Positions 1 to 5,839 of a stretch of 17,715 bases of DNA are shown here, one piece after another. This stretch comes from CALZJC01 sp041574955 (GTDB lineage: Bacteria > Acidobacteriota > Thermoanaerobaculia > Multivoradales > JAHEKO01): positions 1-17,715 of the forward strand of contig JBFGNS010000092.1 in assembly GCA_041574955.1 (NCBI GenBank), given 5' to 3'. The position numbers were made by a program, and so were the translations under genes. Numbering within the stretch: the first letter of the stretch is position 1; each line of letters starts with the position of its first letter. The notes below the pieces were generated by a model. The model was not told the origin of the DNA. It ran no database searches and saw nothing but the letters and a program-made list of their open reading frames with translations.

Positions 1-54
1 CGGAGCGACATCACCCTCGCCTCTGGAGCGCAGCCCCGGGACCCCGACCGGCCA
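1..54. repeat. Direct repeat, copy 1 (54 bp)
   Basis: Bases 1-54 are identical to bases 218-271, an offset of 217. The match may extend left beyond the window, because it starts at the first base. After base 54 the two copies stay similar but not identical (AGCACCCGGCC against GCGCACCCGACC). The function is unknown. Confidence 0.9.
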
Positions 55-217
55 AGCACCCGGCCGAAGTCACCAGCGCTGCTGCAAGCCTGTGGTGACT
101 TGCACGGGCTCCGACTCCGGTCCCCTAGCACTCTCGAGCCCCAACCCCCGAGCCCTCGAAGCGACACCAGCCCGGAAACCACCCCCGGAGGGTGCGCCAG
201 CCGGGTGGGGCCCGGGG

Positions 218-271
218 CGGAGCGACATCACCCTCGCCTCTGGAGCGCAGCCCCGGGACCCCGACCGGCCA
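218..271. repeat. Direct repeat, copy 2 (54 bp)
   Basis: This is identical to bases 1-54. The left boundary lies inside CCCGGGGC (211-218), which pairs with GCCCCGGG (250-257) within the repeat, so this copy could fold into a hairpin with a loop of about 31 nt. It could be a dispersed intergenic element or a local duplication. No transposase or target-site duplication is visible. Confidence 0.9.
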
Positions 272-326
272 GCGCACCCGACCCGAAGCCCGCATCCCAC
301 ACGGCCAGCGCACCCGGCCCGAAGCC
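266..326. repeat. Short tandem-like repeat, two 25-bp units 36 bp apart
   Basis: The 25-base unit at 266-290 recurs at 302-326 with a single mismatch (A281 to G). Its core is CGGCCAGCGCACCCG. A more degenerate third version begins near base 50. These units overlap the right end of the 54-bp repeat, so the whole block looks like a decaying repeat array. Confidence 0.75.
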
Positions 327-343
327 GACTCCCTGCCGCTCCC

Positions 344-556
344 CTACCCCCCCTGCACGAAGTGCACCACCTCCACCCGATCGCCGTCGGCCAGCTCGGC
401 AGCGTAGCGGGCACGGGGGAGGATCTCACCGTTGAGCTCGACGGCGACTGTGCGCGGGTCGCGGCCCAGGCGGCGCACCAGCGCGTCGACCGTGGTACCG
501 GCCGCCAGCGTCCGCCGCTCGCCGTTGACCTCGACCTCGAGCGCTCCGCCGGTCAC
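344..556 (-). CDS. thiS: ThiS-like sulfur carrier protein (ubiquitin fold)
   Basis: A 70-residue protein of ThiS/MoaD type. ThiS is thiocarboxylated at its C-terminal glycine and donates sulfur for the thiazole ring of thiamine. Visible here are the N-terminal beta-strand with a Val-Asn-Gly turn (residues 8-12), the Thr-Thr-Val-Asp-Ala-Leu helix start (21-26), the Val-Glu-Leu-Asn-Gly-Glu segment (39-44), the Leu-Ala-Asp-Gly-Asp-Arg-Val-Glu motif (55-62) and the diagnostic C-terminal Gly-Gly (69-70). The start is GTG, whose last two bases are the first two of the upstream gene's TGA (GTGA overlap), which implies translational coupling. The frame stays open far upstream, but that part is a shadow of the neighbouring gene. 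No thiG, thiF or thiE is visible. It could serve another sulfur-transfer pathway. Confidence 0.85.
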   Translation of the reverse strand: MTGGALEVEVNGERRTLAAGTTVDALVRRLGRDPRTVAVELNGEILPRARYAAELADGDRVEVVHFVQGG

Positions 557-1266
557 AGCAGCTGCTTGATCTCGGCGTTGCCGATCTCGCTCGCGGCGCT
601 GACGATCAGGGCGGCGGTGCCCTGCTGCAGAGCCGGCACGTCCACCAGCATCCGCAGCCGGCCGGCGGCGTCGGTCTTTCCCGAGCCCAGGGTGGCCGGC
701 TCGTCGACGGTCGAGATCATCCGCACCTCGACCGCCGCGCCCACCACCGGCTGCGACGACACGCTCGACTTGGCGGTGAGCTGGAGACTGGCCGGGCGCC
801 CCAGGGCGAGCTCGTCCTCGACGTCCAACACCAGCACCAGCTGCTCCTGCTCCGCTTCGCTGTTGAGGTAGTCGAGGATCACCTGGTCGAGGCTCGGTCC
901 GGCCTCGGCCGCCGGCTGCTCGGCCGACGCCGACGCTTCCTCCACCGCCGCCGCCTCGGCCACCACCGCCGCCGCGCTGCGCTCGCCCCGGGCGTCGCCG
1001 GTCAGCCCGGCGAGCCTGGCGTCGAACCGCCCTCGCCGGATCTCCGCGATCACCAGCCGGTGCTGCCGGTCCATCAGCTCGAAGATGGCGGACTTGCCCT
1101 TGCCCTCGTCGAGCAGGGTCTTGTAGCTCGACCGCTTGCGAGCCAGGATCTGGCCGCCGGCGTAGACCAGGCTCTCGATCCACGCCGTCGCGATGCCCTT
1201 GTCCTCGGTCTGGACGTGGAGCACCTGGCCGTTGTGGGAGACGTCGGTGTTGTAGCCGGTGATCAT
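553..1266 (-). CDS. Conserved two-domain protein of unknown function
   Basis: A 237-residue protein with no signal peptide. The N-terminal domain (about 1-85) opens with MITGYNTDV followed by HVQTEDKG and ESLVYAGGQIL. I recall similar openings in uncharacterised acidobacterial and related proteins, but know no function. Residues 97-125 are an Ala/Glu-rich linker. The C-terminal part (about 140-225) alternates strands and has GAAVEVRMIS and GKTDAAGRLRM, like an Ig-like or carboxypeptidase-regulatory-type beta-sandwich. The ATG at 1266 was chosen because the conserved MITGYNTD opening begins there; no strong ribosome binding site precedes it. A longer in-frame opening up to 1512 exists but is low-complexity. 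It overlaps the ThiS-like gene by 4 nt and is divergent from the crotonase gene at 1500. The family recognition is from memory only. Confidence 0.8.
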   Translation of the reverse strand: MITGYNTDVSHNGQVLHVQTEDKGIATAWIESLVYAGGQILARKRSSYKTLLDEGKGKSAIFELMDRQHRLVIAEIRRGRFDARLAGLTGDARGERSAAAVVAEAAAVEEASASAEQPAAEAGPSLDQVILDYLNSEAEQEQLVLVLDVEDELALGRPASLQLTAKSSVSSQPVVGAAVEVRMISTVDEPATLGSGKTDAAGRLRMLVDVPALQQGTAALIVSAASEIGNAEIKQLL

Positions 1267-1402
1267 CGCTGGCGTGCCGTGGCGGCGCTCCGCGCGGGAG
1301 CACCCGGGATAACGGCAAAGTGTAGCCGAAACACGACCTCGGCGGGACCCGCGCGGCGCTCCGCCGGCCGGGCTCGGTGCCGCCGCCGGGGCAGCCCCTG
1401 AT

Positions 1403-1432
1403 TTGTACCGCTCACCGCTTCCCTGACAGAAT
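1403..1432 (+). promoter_or_regulatory. Candidate sigma-70-type promoter of the catabolic operon
   Basis: TTGTAC at 1403-1408 and CAGAAT at 1427-1432 are separated by 18 bp, in one of the few AT-richer patches. The match to consensus is only partial. If used, transcription would begin near 1439, placing the inverted repeat at 1452-1468 in the leader. Confidence 0.35.
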
Positions 1433-1451
1433 GAGCCTGTTCGACGATTCA

Positions 1452-1468
1452 CGGAGGGTCCCCCTCCG
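1452..1468 (+). promoter_or_regulatory. Inverted repeat in leader (7-bp arms, 3-nt loop)
   Basis: CGGAGGG (1452-1458), TCC, CCCTCCG (1462-1468) form a perfect inverted repeat. It sits 31 nt before the crotonase ATG and just downstream of the promoter candidate. It could be a repressor operator or an mRNA leader hairpin. The ribosome binding site (GGGAGG, 1488-1493) is separate and remains free. Confidence 0.5.
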
Positions 1469-1499
1469 CACCCAACCCAGACACCACGGGAGGAAGCAA

Positions 1500-2318
1500 A
1501 TGGCTGAGCCAACCGCCGAGGCGGCGACCGCGGAGCGCACCCTCGTCCAGTACGAGGTCAAGGAGGGCGTCGCCTACCTGACGCTCGCCGACCCGCCGGC
1601 CAACACCTACACCTACGAGATGATGCGCCAGCTCGACGAGGCCATCCTCAAGGCGCGCTTCGACAAGCAGGTCTCGGTCATCGTGATGACCGGCCTGGGC
1701 GAGAAGTTCTTCTGCGCCGGCGCCAACATCAACATGCTGCAGACCTCCGACCCGTACTTCAAGTACTTCTTCTGTCTGCACGCCAACGAGACGCTGAACC
1801 GCCTCGAGCAGACCCCCAAGCTGGTGCTGTCGGCGCTCAACGGGCATACCGTCGGCGGCGGCCTGGAGATCGCGATGGCCGCCGATCTGCGGCTCGCCCG
1901 CAAGGGTGCCGGCAAGGTCGGCCTGCCCGAGATCAACCTCGGCGTGCTGCCCGGTACCGGCGGCACCCAGCGTCTCGCCCGGCTGGTGGGCAAGAGCCGC
2001 GCCATCGAGCTGATGACCACCGGCCGGCTGATCGACTTCGAGGACGCCGAGCGGATCGGGCTGGTCAACGCCATCTTCGAGGGCGACGACTTCATGCAGC
2101 AGGTGCACGCCTACGCGCGCCAGTTCTGCCCGCCGGCGAAGGCCGCCAAGGCGGTCGGCCGGATCAAGCGGTCGGTGCAGTCCGGTGCCGAGGTGCCGTT
2201 CGAGAGCGGCCTGGCGATCGAGCGCGAGCTCCAGCAGCAGCTGTTCGAGAGCCCGGACGCGCGCGAGGGTCTCGACGCCTACGTCGCCAAGCGCAAGCCG
2301 GAGTTCCAGGGCGCCTGA
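1500..2318 (+). CDS. Enoyl-CoA hydratase/isomerase (crotonase family) 1
   Basis: A 272-residue crotonase-fold enzyme acting on acyl-CoA thioesters in the cytosol. The oxyanion-hole segment is CAGANI (72-77) plus GHTVGGGLEIA (115-125). The two acid/base glutamates of true hydratases are present, Glu123 in GGGLEIA and Glu144 in LPEINLG, followed by PGTGGTQRL. The C-terminal SPDAREGLDAYVAKRKPEF is the usual crotonase tail. The aromatic stretch PYFKYFFCLHANETL (85-99) marks a subgroup whose substrate I cannot name. The ATG at 1500 is preceded by GGGAGG with good spacing; an in-frame ATG at 1431 has no such site. It is the first gene of the six-gene catabolic cluster. Confidence 0.93.
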   Translation: MAEPTAEAATAERTLVQYEVKEGVAYLTLADPPANTYTYEMMRQLDEAILKARFDKQVSVIVMTGLGEKFFCAGANINMLQTSDPYFKYFFCLHANETLNRLEQTPKLVLSALNGHTVGGGLEIAMAADLRLARKGAGKVGLPEINLGVLPGTGGTQRLARLVGKSRAIELMTTGRLIDFEDAERIGLVNAIFEGDDFMQQVHAYARQFCPPAKAAKAVGRIKRSVQSGAEVPFESGLAIERELQQQLFESPDAREGLDAYVAKRKPEFQGA

Positions 2319-2320
2319 GG

Positions 2321-2355
2321 CCGCTCGACTCACCCGCAGCCGGTGAGTAGAGCGG
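2321..2355 (+). promoter_or_regulatory. Intercistronic hairpin between crotonase 1 and thiolase genes
   Basis: CCGCTC-G-ACTCACC (2321-2334) pairs with GGTGAGT-A-GAGCGG (2342-2355): 13 base pairs, one G/A mismatch and a 7-nt loop. It begins 2 nt after the crotonase stop and ends 14 nt before the thiolase ATG. No T-run follows, so it is more likely an mRNA stability, processing or attenuation element than a classical terminator. It would bury the alternative GTG start at 2343. Confidence 0.7.
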
Positions 2356-2369
2356 GCCGCGCCGCCGCC

Positions 2370-3566
2370 ATGCCCGAGCCGAACGCCGAGATCGTCCTCG
2401 CCGCGCCGGTGCGGACACCGATCGGCAAGTTCGGCGGCAGCCTTTCGCCGCTCTCCGCCGCCGACCTGGCGACGGCGGCGGCGACCGCCTGCCTGGAGCG
2501 CGCCGGGCTCGAGCCGGCGGCCGTCGACCAGACGGTGTTCGGCCACGCCCGGCAGGCCGGCGGCGGGCCGAACACCGCCCGCCAGGTCGCCCACCGCACC
2601 GGAGTGCCCGACGACCGCCCGGCGTTCACCGTCAACCAGGCCTGCGGCTCGGGTCTGCAGGCGGTGCTGTGCGCGGCGCGCCTGCTGCGCACGGGCGAGG
2701 CGCGGGTGGTGCTGGCCGGCGGCACCGAGAGCATGTCGAACACGCCCTACCTGCTGCCGGCGGCGCGCTGGGGCCACCGCCTCGGCCACCGGCAGCTGGT
2801 CGACGGCATGTATCAGGACGGCTTCTGCGATCCCCTCTCCGGGCTGGTGATGGGCGAGACCGCCGAAGAGCTGGCCGCCGAGGCGGGCGTCGGCCGGGCG
2901 GCGGCCGACGACTGGGCGGCCACCAGCCAGCAGCGCTGCGAGGCGGCGCGCGCCGCCGGGCGGTTCACCGCCGAGGTGGTGCCGGTGACGGTGCCCGAGC
3001 GGCGAGGCGAGCGGCGGGTCGAGGCCGACGAGCATCCGCGCGACGGCGTCACCGCCGAGCGGCTGGCCAGGTTGCCGACGGTGTTCCGCGACGGCGGAAC
3101 GGTGACCGCCGGCAACGCCTCGGGCATCACCGACGGCGCCGCCGCGCTGCTGGTCACTACCCGTCAGACTGCCGGCGAGCTGGGTCTGAAGGTGGCCGGC
3201 AGCCTGCTGGACTGGCAGGTGGTCGGCGTCGAGCCGCGCATCATGGGCATCGGTCCGGTGCCGGCGTGCGAACGGCTGCTCGAGCGCCACCGGCTGGACC
3301 CCGCCGACGTCGACCAGGTGGAGCTCAACGAGGCGTTCGCCAGCCAGGTGCTGGCCTGCCTCGATCGGCTGCCGTTCGACCGCGCACGGGTCAACCCCGA
3401 CGGCGGCGCCATCGCGCTGGGGCACCCGATCGGCTGCACCGGCGCGCGCATCCTGGTGACCCTGCTCGCCGGGCTGGCGGCGCGCGGTGGCAGGCTGGGC
3501 ATCGCCACCCTGTGCGTGTCGGGCGGCATGGGCCTGGCGGCGCTGGTCGCCGCGGAGCCGTCATGA
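2370..3566 (+). CDS. Thiolase family protein (acetyl-CoA acetyltransferase / 3-ketoacyl-CoA thiolase)
   Basis: A 398-residue thiolase, close to the usual length of about 390. It cleaves 3-ketoacyl-CoA with CoA, or condenses two acyl-CoAs. The catalytic set is complete: nucleophile Cys92 in NQACGSGLQAV, His352 in GGAIALGHPIGCTG, and Cys382 in TLCVSGGMG. Also present are the N-terminal PVRTPIGKFGG, GGTESMSNTPY, and the NEAFASQ loop. The start is taken at ATG 2370 because thiolases usually begin about 8-10 residues before the VRTPIG motif, and because the in-frame GTG at 2343 lies in a hairpin. Its stop overlaps the next gene as ATGA. As the only thiolase in the cluster it probably carries out the terminal cleavage. 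Chain-length specificity cannot be read from the motifs. Confidence 0.93.
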   Translation: MPEPNAEIVLAAPVRTPIGKFGGSLSPLSAADLATAAATACLERAGLEPAAVDQTVFGHARQAGGGPNTARQVAHRTGVPDDRPAFTVNQACGSGLQAVLCAARLLRTGEARVVLAGGTESMSNTPYLLPAARWGHRLGHRQLVDGMYQDGFCDPLSGLVMGETAEELAAEAGVGRAAADDWAATSQQRCEAARAAGRFTAEVVPVTVPERRGERRVEADEHPRDGVTAERLARLPTVFRDGGTVTAGNASGITDGAAALLVTTRQTAGELGLKVAGSLLDWQVVGVEPRIMGIGPVPACERLLERHRLDPADVDQVELNEAFASQVLACLDRLPFDRARVNPDGGAIALGHPIGCTGARILVTLLAGLAARGGRLGIATLCVSGGMGLAALVAAEPS

Positions 3567-4267
3567 GCCGGCGGCTGGTGGTGTGCTGCGAGAGCCGGCG
3601 CAAGGCCGGGCCGTACCTGGAGGCGATGCGCGTCGCCGGCGCGGCCGACGACGAGCTGGTGCTGGTCACCCCCGAACAGCCGCCGGGCGAGCTCGAGCGG
3701 CTGGGCGCCGAGACCGCCGGCCTGCTGCTGTGCGGCGGCCCCGACATGGAGCCGTGGCGCTACGGGGAGGAGCCGCGCGCCGACGCCAACCTCAGCCTGA
3801 TGCCCGACCTGGACGAGATCGAGTGGCGGCTGCTGACCGGCGCCGCCGCCGCGCGCCGGCCGGTGTGGGCGGTCTGCCGCGGCCTGCAGACGGTCAACGT
3901 CTTCCTCGGCGGCACGCTGTGGCAGGACATCCCCAGCCAGGTCGCCGGCGCGCTCGATCACGACCCCGAGGGGCCCCACTCCGCCATCGCCCACCGCGTC
4001 AGCGGCGAGTCCAACGGCGACCCGTGGGCGGCGCTGCTGACCGCCGACCCGCTGCCGGTCAACAGCCGTCACCATCAGGCCATCCGCCGGCCGGGGCGCG
4101 GCGTGCGCGCGGTGGCCTGCTCCGACGACGGCCTGGTCGAGGCGGCGGTGGTCGAGGACGGCGACTGGTGGGTCAAGGGCGTGCAGTGGCACCCCGAGAA
4201 CCTGGTCGACGTGCCGCTGCAGCGCCGGCTGTGGCGGCTGTTTCTGGAGGCCGCGGGCGATGGCTGA
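3563..4267 (+). CDS. Class-I glutamine amidotransferase, peptidase C26 (PuuD-like gamma-glutamyl hydrolase)
   Basis: A 234-residue single-domain amidotransferase fold. Nucleophile Cys105 lies in AVCRGLQTVNVFLGGTLWQD; His210 and Glu212 lie in VQWHPEN; a further NSRHHQAI motif (167-174) is typical of the gamma-glutamyl-GABA hydrolase (PuuD) group. Such enzymes hydrolyse gamma-glutamyl amides to glutamate plus an amine. The family is usually about 250 residues, so this is slightly short but complete. The ATG overlaps the thiolase stop (ATGA), and the 3' end overlaps the next gene by 8 nt, so it is embedded in the catabolic operon. An N-terminal Cys-Cys (8-9) is a minor oddity. The role next to CoA-thioester enzymes is unclear: it may release an amine or amino acid from a gamma-glutamyl conjugate. 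The family is firm, the substrate inferred. Confidence 0.9.
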   Translation: MSRRLVVCCESRRKAGPYLEAMRVAGAADDELVLVTPEQPPGELERLGAETAGLLLCGGPDMEPWRYGEEPRADANLSLMPDLDEIEWRLLTGAAAARRPVWAVCRGLQTVNVFLGGTLWQDIPSQVAGALDHDPEGPHSAIAHRVSGESNGDPWAALLTADPLPVNSRHHQAIRRPGRGVRAVACSDDGLVEAAVVEDGDWWVKGVQWHPENLVDVPLQRRLWRLFLEAAGDG

Positions 4268-5027
4268 GCCGATCCGGCTGGTGCGCGACGGCCGCCTCGC
4301 CGAGCTGGTGCTCGACCGGCCGCCGCTCAACGTGCTCGATCTCGACACCCTGCGGCTGCTGCGCCGGCAGCTGGACGAGCTGGTCCTCGACGACGCCCTG
4401 CAGGCGCTCTTCCTACGCTCCGCCGGCGGGCGCGCCTTCTGCGCCGGCACCGCGGTCGAGGACCACACCGCCGAGCGCGCGCCGCGCATGCTCGCCGAGT
4501 TCCACCGCGCGCTGCGTGCCCTGCGCCGGCTGCCCGCGGTGTCGATCGCGGTGGTGCAGGGCCACTGCCTGGGCGGCGGCATGGAGCTGGCCATGAGCTG
4601 CGACCTGGTGCTGGCCGCCGACGACAGCCGCTTCGGGCAGCCCGAGGTGGACCTGGGCTGCTTCCCGCCGGCCGCCGCCGCCCTGCTGCCGGCACGGCTC
4701 GGCAGCGCGCGGGCGCTCGAGCTGCTGCTCAGCGGCCGCATCCTGTCGGCGGCCGACGCCGAGCAGCTCCGCCTGGTCACCTGGCGGGTGCCGGCGGAGC
4801 GGCTCGACCAGCGCGTGCGCGAGATCGGCGAGCGCCTGGCCGCCAAGAGCGCCGCCGTCACCCGCATCATCAAGCAGGCCGTGCGCGCCGGCGACGGCCT
4901 GCCGTTCGAGCAGGCGCTCGAGGAGACAGAGCGCCTGTACCGCGACCAACTGCTCGCCACCGAGGACGCGCGCGAAGGGATCGAAGCGTTCTTCGCCAAG
5001 CGGCGTCCGAGCTGGCGGCACCGATAG
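4260..5027 (+). CDS. Enoyl-CoA hydratase/isomerase (crotonase family) 2, dienoyl-CoA hydratase-like
   Basis: A 255-residue crotonase. The oxyanion-hole residues lie in FCAGTAVEDH (60-69) and GHCLGGGMELA (101-111). Glu109 and Glu129 (FGQPEVDLG) correspond to the hydratase glutamates. The usual GAGGTQRL loop is replaced by CFPPAAAALLPARLG (134-148), a pattern I associate from memory with cyclohexa-1,5-dienecarbonyl-CoA hydratases of benzoyl-CoA degradation and their relatives; this is a family-level resemblance, not an assignment. The N-terminal half is shorter and more divergent than in crotonases 1 and 3. The ATG at 4260 lies inside the 3' end of the amidotransferase gene (8-nt overlap). The C-terminus ends in the standard EDAREGIEAFFAKRRPSW tail. 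Confidence 0.9.
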   Translation: MAEPIRLVRDGRLAELVLDRPPLNVLDLDTLRLLRRQLDELVLDDALQALFLRSAGGRAFCAGTAVEDHTAERAPRMLAEFHRALRALRRLPAVSIAVVQGHCLGGGMELAMSCDLVLAADDSRFGQPEVDLGCFPPAAAALLPARLGSARALELLLSGRILSAADAEQLRLVTWRVPAERLDQRVREIGERLAAKSAAVTRIIKQAVRAGDGLPFEQALEETERLYRDQLLATEDAREGIEAFFAKRRPSWRHR

Positions 5028-5049
5028 CCCCGAGGGAGAGCCGCGAACC

Positions 5050-5826
5050 ATGTCCGACACCGTACTGCGACAGCAGGAGGGCCGAGTGGCCGTCCTCACC
5101 ATCAACCGCCCCGACAAGCTGAACGCCCTCAACCAGCAGGTGCGCGACCAGATGCTGGCGCTGCTGGGAGAGATCGAGAACGACCCCGGCACCGGTGCGG
5201 TGGTGATCACCGGCGCCGGCGAGAAGTCGTTCGTCGCCGGCGCCGACATCGGCGAGTTCGCCGGCCGCTCGCCGTTCGATCAGCGCGAGGCGATGCGCAG
5301 CCCGCGCATCTTCGACGTCATGGCGTCGTTTCCCAAGCCGGTCATCGCCATGATCAACGGCTTCTGCCTGGGTGGCGGCTGCGAGCTGGCGGCGTCGTGC
5401 GACATCCGCGTCGCTGCCGACACCGCCCGCTTCGGCCAGCCGGAGATCAACCTGGGTCTGATCCCCGGCGGCGGCGGCACCCAGCGGCTGCCCCGGCTGG
5501 TCGGCCTGGGGCACGCCCTGCGGCTGGTGCTGAGCGGCGAGATGATCGGCGCCGAGGAGGCGCGCGCCATCGGGCTGGTGGAGCTGGTGACGCCGGCCGC
5601 CGAGCTGCGCGACAGGACCCTCGAGCTGGCCTCCAAGATCGCCGCCAAGAGCCCGCTCACCCTGCGTGTCGCCAAGGAGGCGGTGCGCGCCAGCGAGCGG
5701 ATGGCGGTCGAGGAAGGCATCCTCTACGAGCGCGACCTGTTCTGCCTGTGCTTCTCGAGCGAGGACAAGGCGGAGGGGGTCGAGGCTTTCCTCGCCAAAC
5801 GCGCCGCCGAATGGAAGGGCCGCTAG
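5050..5826 (+). CDS. Enoyl-CoA hydratase (short-chain crotonase) 3
   Basis: A 258-residue, textbook crotonase. NRPDKLNALN (19-28), FVAGADIGEF (61-70), GFCLGGGCELA (104-114) with Glu112, FGQPEINLGLIPGGGGTQRLPRL with Glu132, and the tail FSSEDKAEGVEAFLAKR (235-251) are all typical of short-chain enoyl-CoA hydratases that add water to trans-2-enoyl-CoA. A GAGGGAGAG stretch (5032-5040) precedes the ATG by 9 nt. It lies 22 nt after crotonase 2 and 13 nt before the kynureninase-like gene, consistent with one transcript. It is the most likely of the three crotonases to perform ordinary beta-oxidation hydration. A paaF-like or generic crotonase role is possible, so no symbol is given. Confidence 0.94.
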   Translation: MSDTVLRQQEGRVAVLTINRPDKLNALNQQVRDQMLALLGEIENDPGTGAVVITGAGEKSFVAGADIGEFAGRSPFDQREAMRSPRIFDVMASFPKPVIAMINGFCLGGGCELAASCDIRVAADTARFGQPEINLGLIPGGGGTQRLPRLVGLGHALRLVLSGEMIGAEEARAIGLVELVTPAAELRDRTLELASKIAAKSPLTLRVAKEAVRASERMAVEEGILYERDLFCLCFSSEDKAEGVEAFLAKRAAEWKGR

Positions 5827-5839
5827 CCGCCCCACGGTC

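Larger units (their letters stand above)
1..343. other. Non-coding, repeat-bearing region downstream of thiS-like gene
   Basis: I see no believable gene here. Open frames exist on both strands, but they are low-complexity (Pro, Arg, Ala, Gly), match no family I recognise and are explained by high GC. The stretch holds a perfect 54-bp direct repeat, shorter degenerate repeats, and an inverted repeat (CCCGGGGC at 211-218 with GCCCCGGG at 250-257) spanning the second copy. No T-run terminator is visible after the minus-strand gene ending at 344. The region may continue to the left of the window. Confidence 0.6.
1267..1499. other. Divergent intergenic region
   Basis: This separates the minus-strand unknown gene (ATG 1266) from the plus-strand crotonase (ATG 1500). 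It is locally less GC-rich around 1300-1340 and 1400-1435. For the minus gene I see only a weak -10-like TACACT (1324-1319) with no convincing -35. The plus-strand promoter candidate and inverted repeat are listed separately. Confidence 0.6.

Noticed and set aside
1..326. CRISPR array
   Set aside because: There are only two long copies 217 bp apart and two short ones, with no regular spacers and no cas genes.
92..871. Plus-strand open frame of 259 codons over the repeat block and the ThiS-like region
   Set aside because: It runs antisense to the well-supported ThiS-like and two-domain genes, is Pro/Arg/Ser/Ala-rich and matches no family; it is a GC-driven shadow frame.
557..1318. Upstream in-frame ATG extension of the ThiS-like gene
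   Set aside because: The extension lies entirely over the neighbouring gene in another frame and is Arg/Gly/Ala low-complexity; the GTG at 556 gives a normal-sized ThiS.
2343..2369. GTG at 2343 as thiolase start
   Set aside because: It lies inside the intercistronic hairpin and adds nine residues not expected before the conserved thiolase N-terminus.
1449..3425. Minus-strand open frame of 658 codons opposite crotonase 1 and thiolase
   Set aside because: It is the antisense of two clear enzymes; its His/Gln/Ala/Gly-rich translation is typical of antisense frames in high-GC genes.
3164..4999. Minus-strand open frame of 611 codons opposite thiolase, amidotransferase and crotonase 2
   Set aside because: It is Ser/Arg/Ala-rich with no motif, and all three plus-strand genes have complete catalytic motifs.
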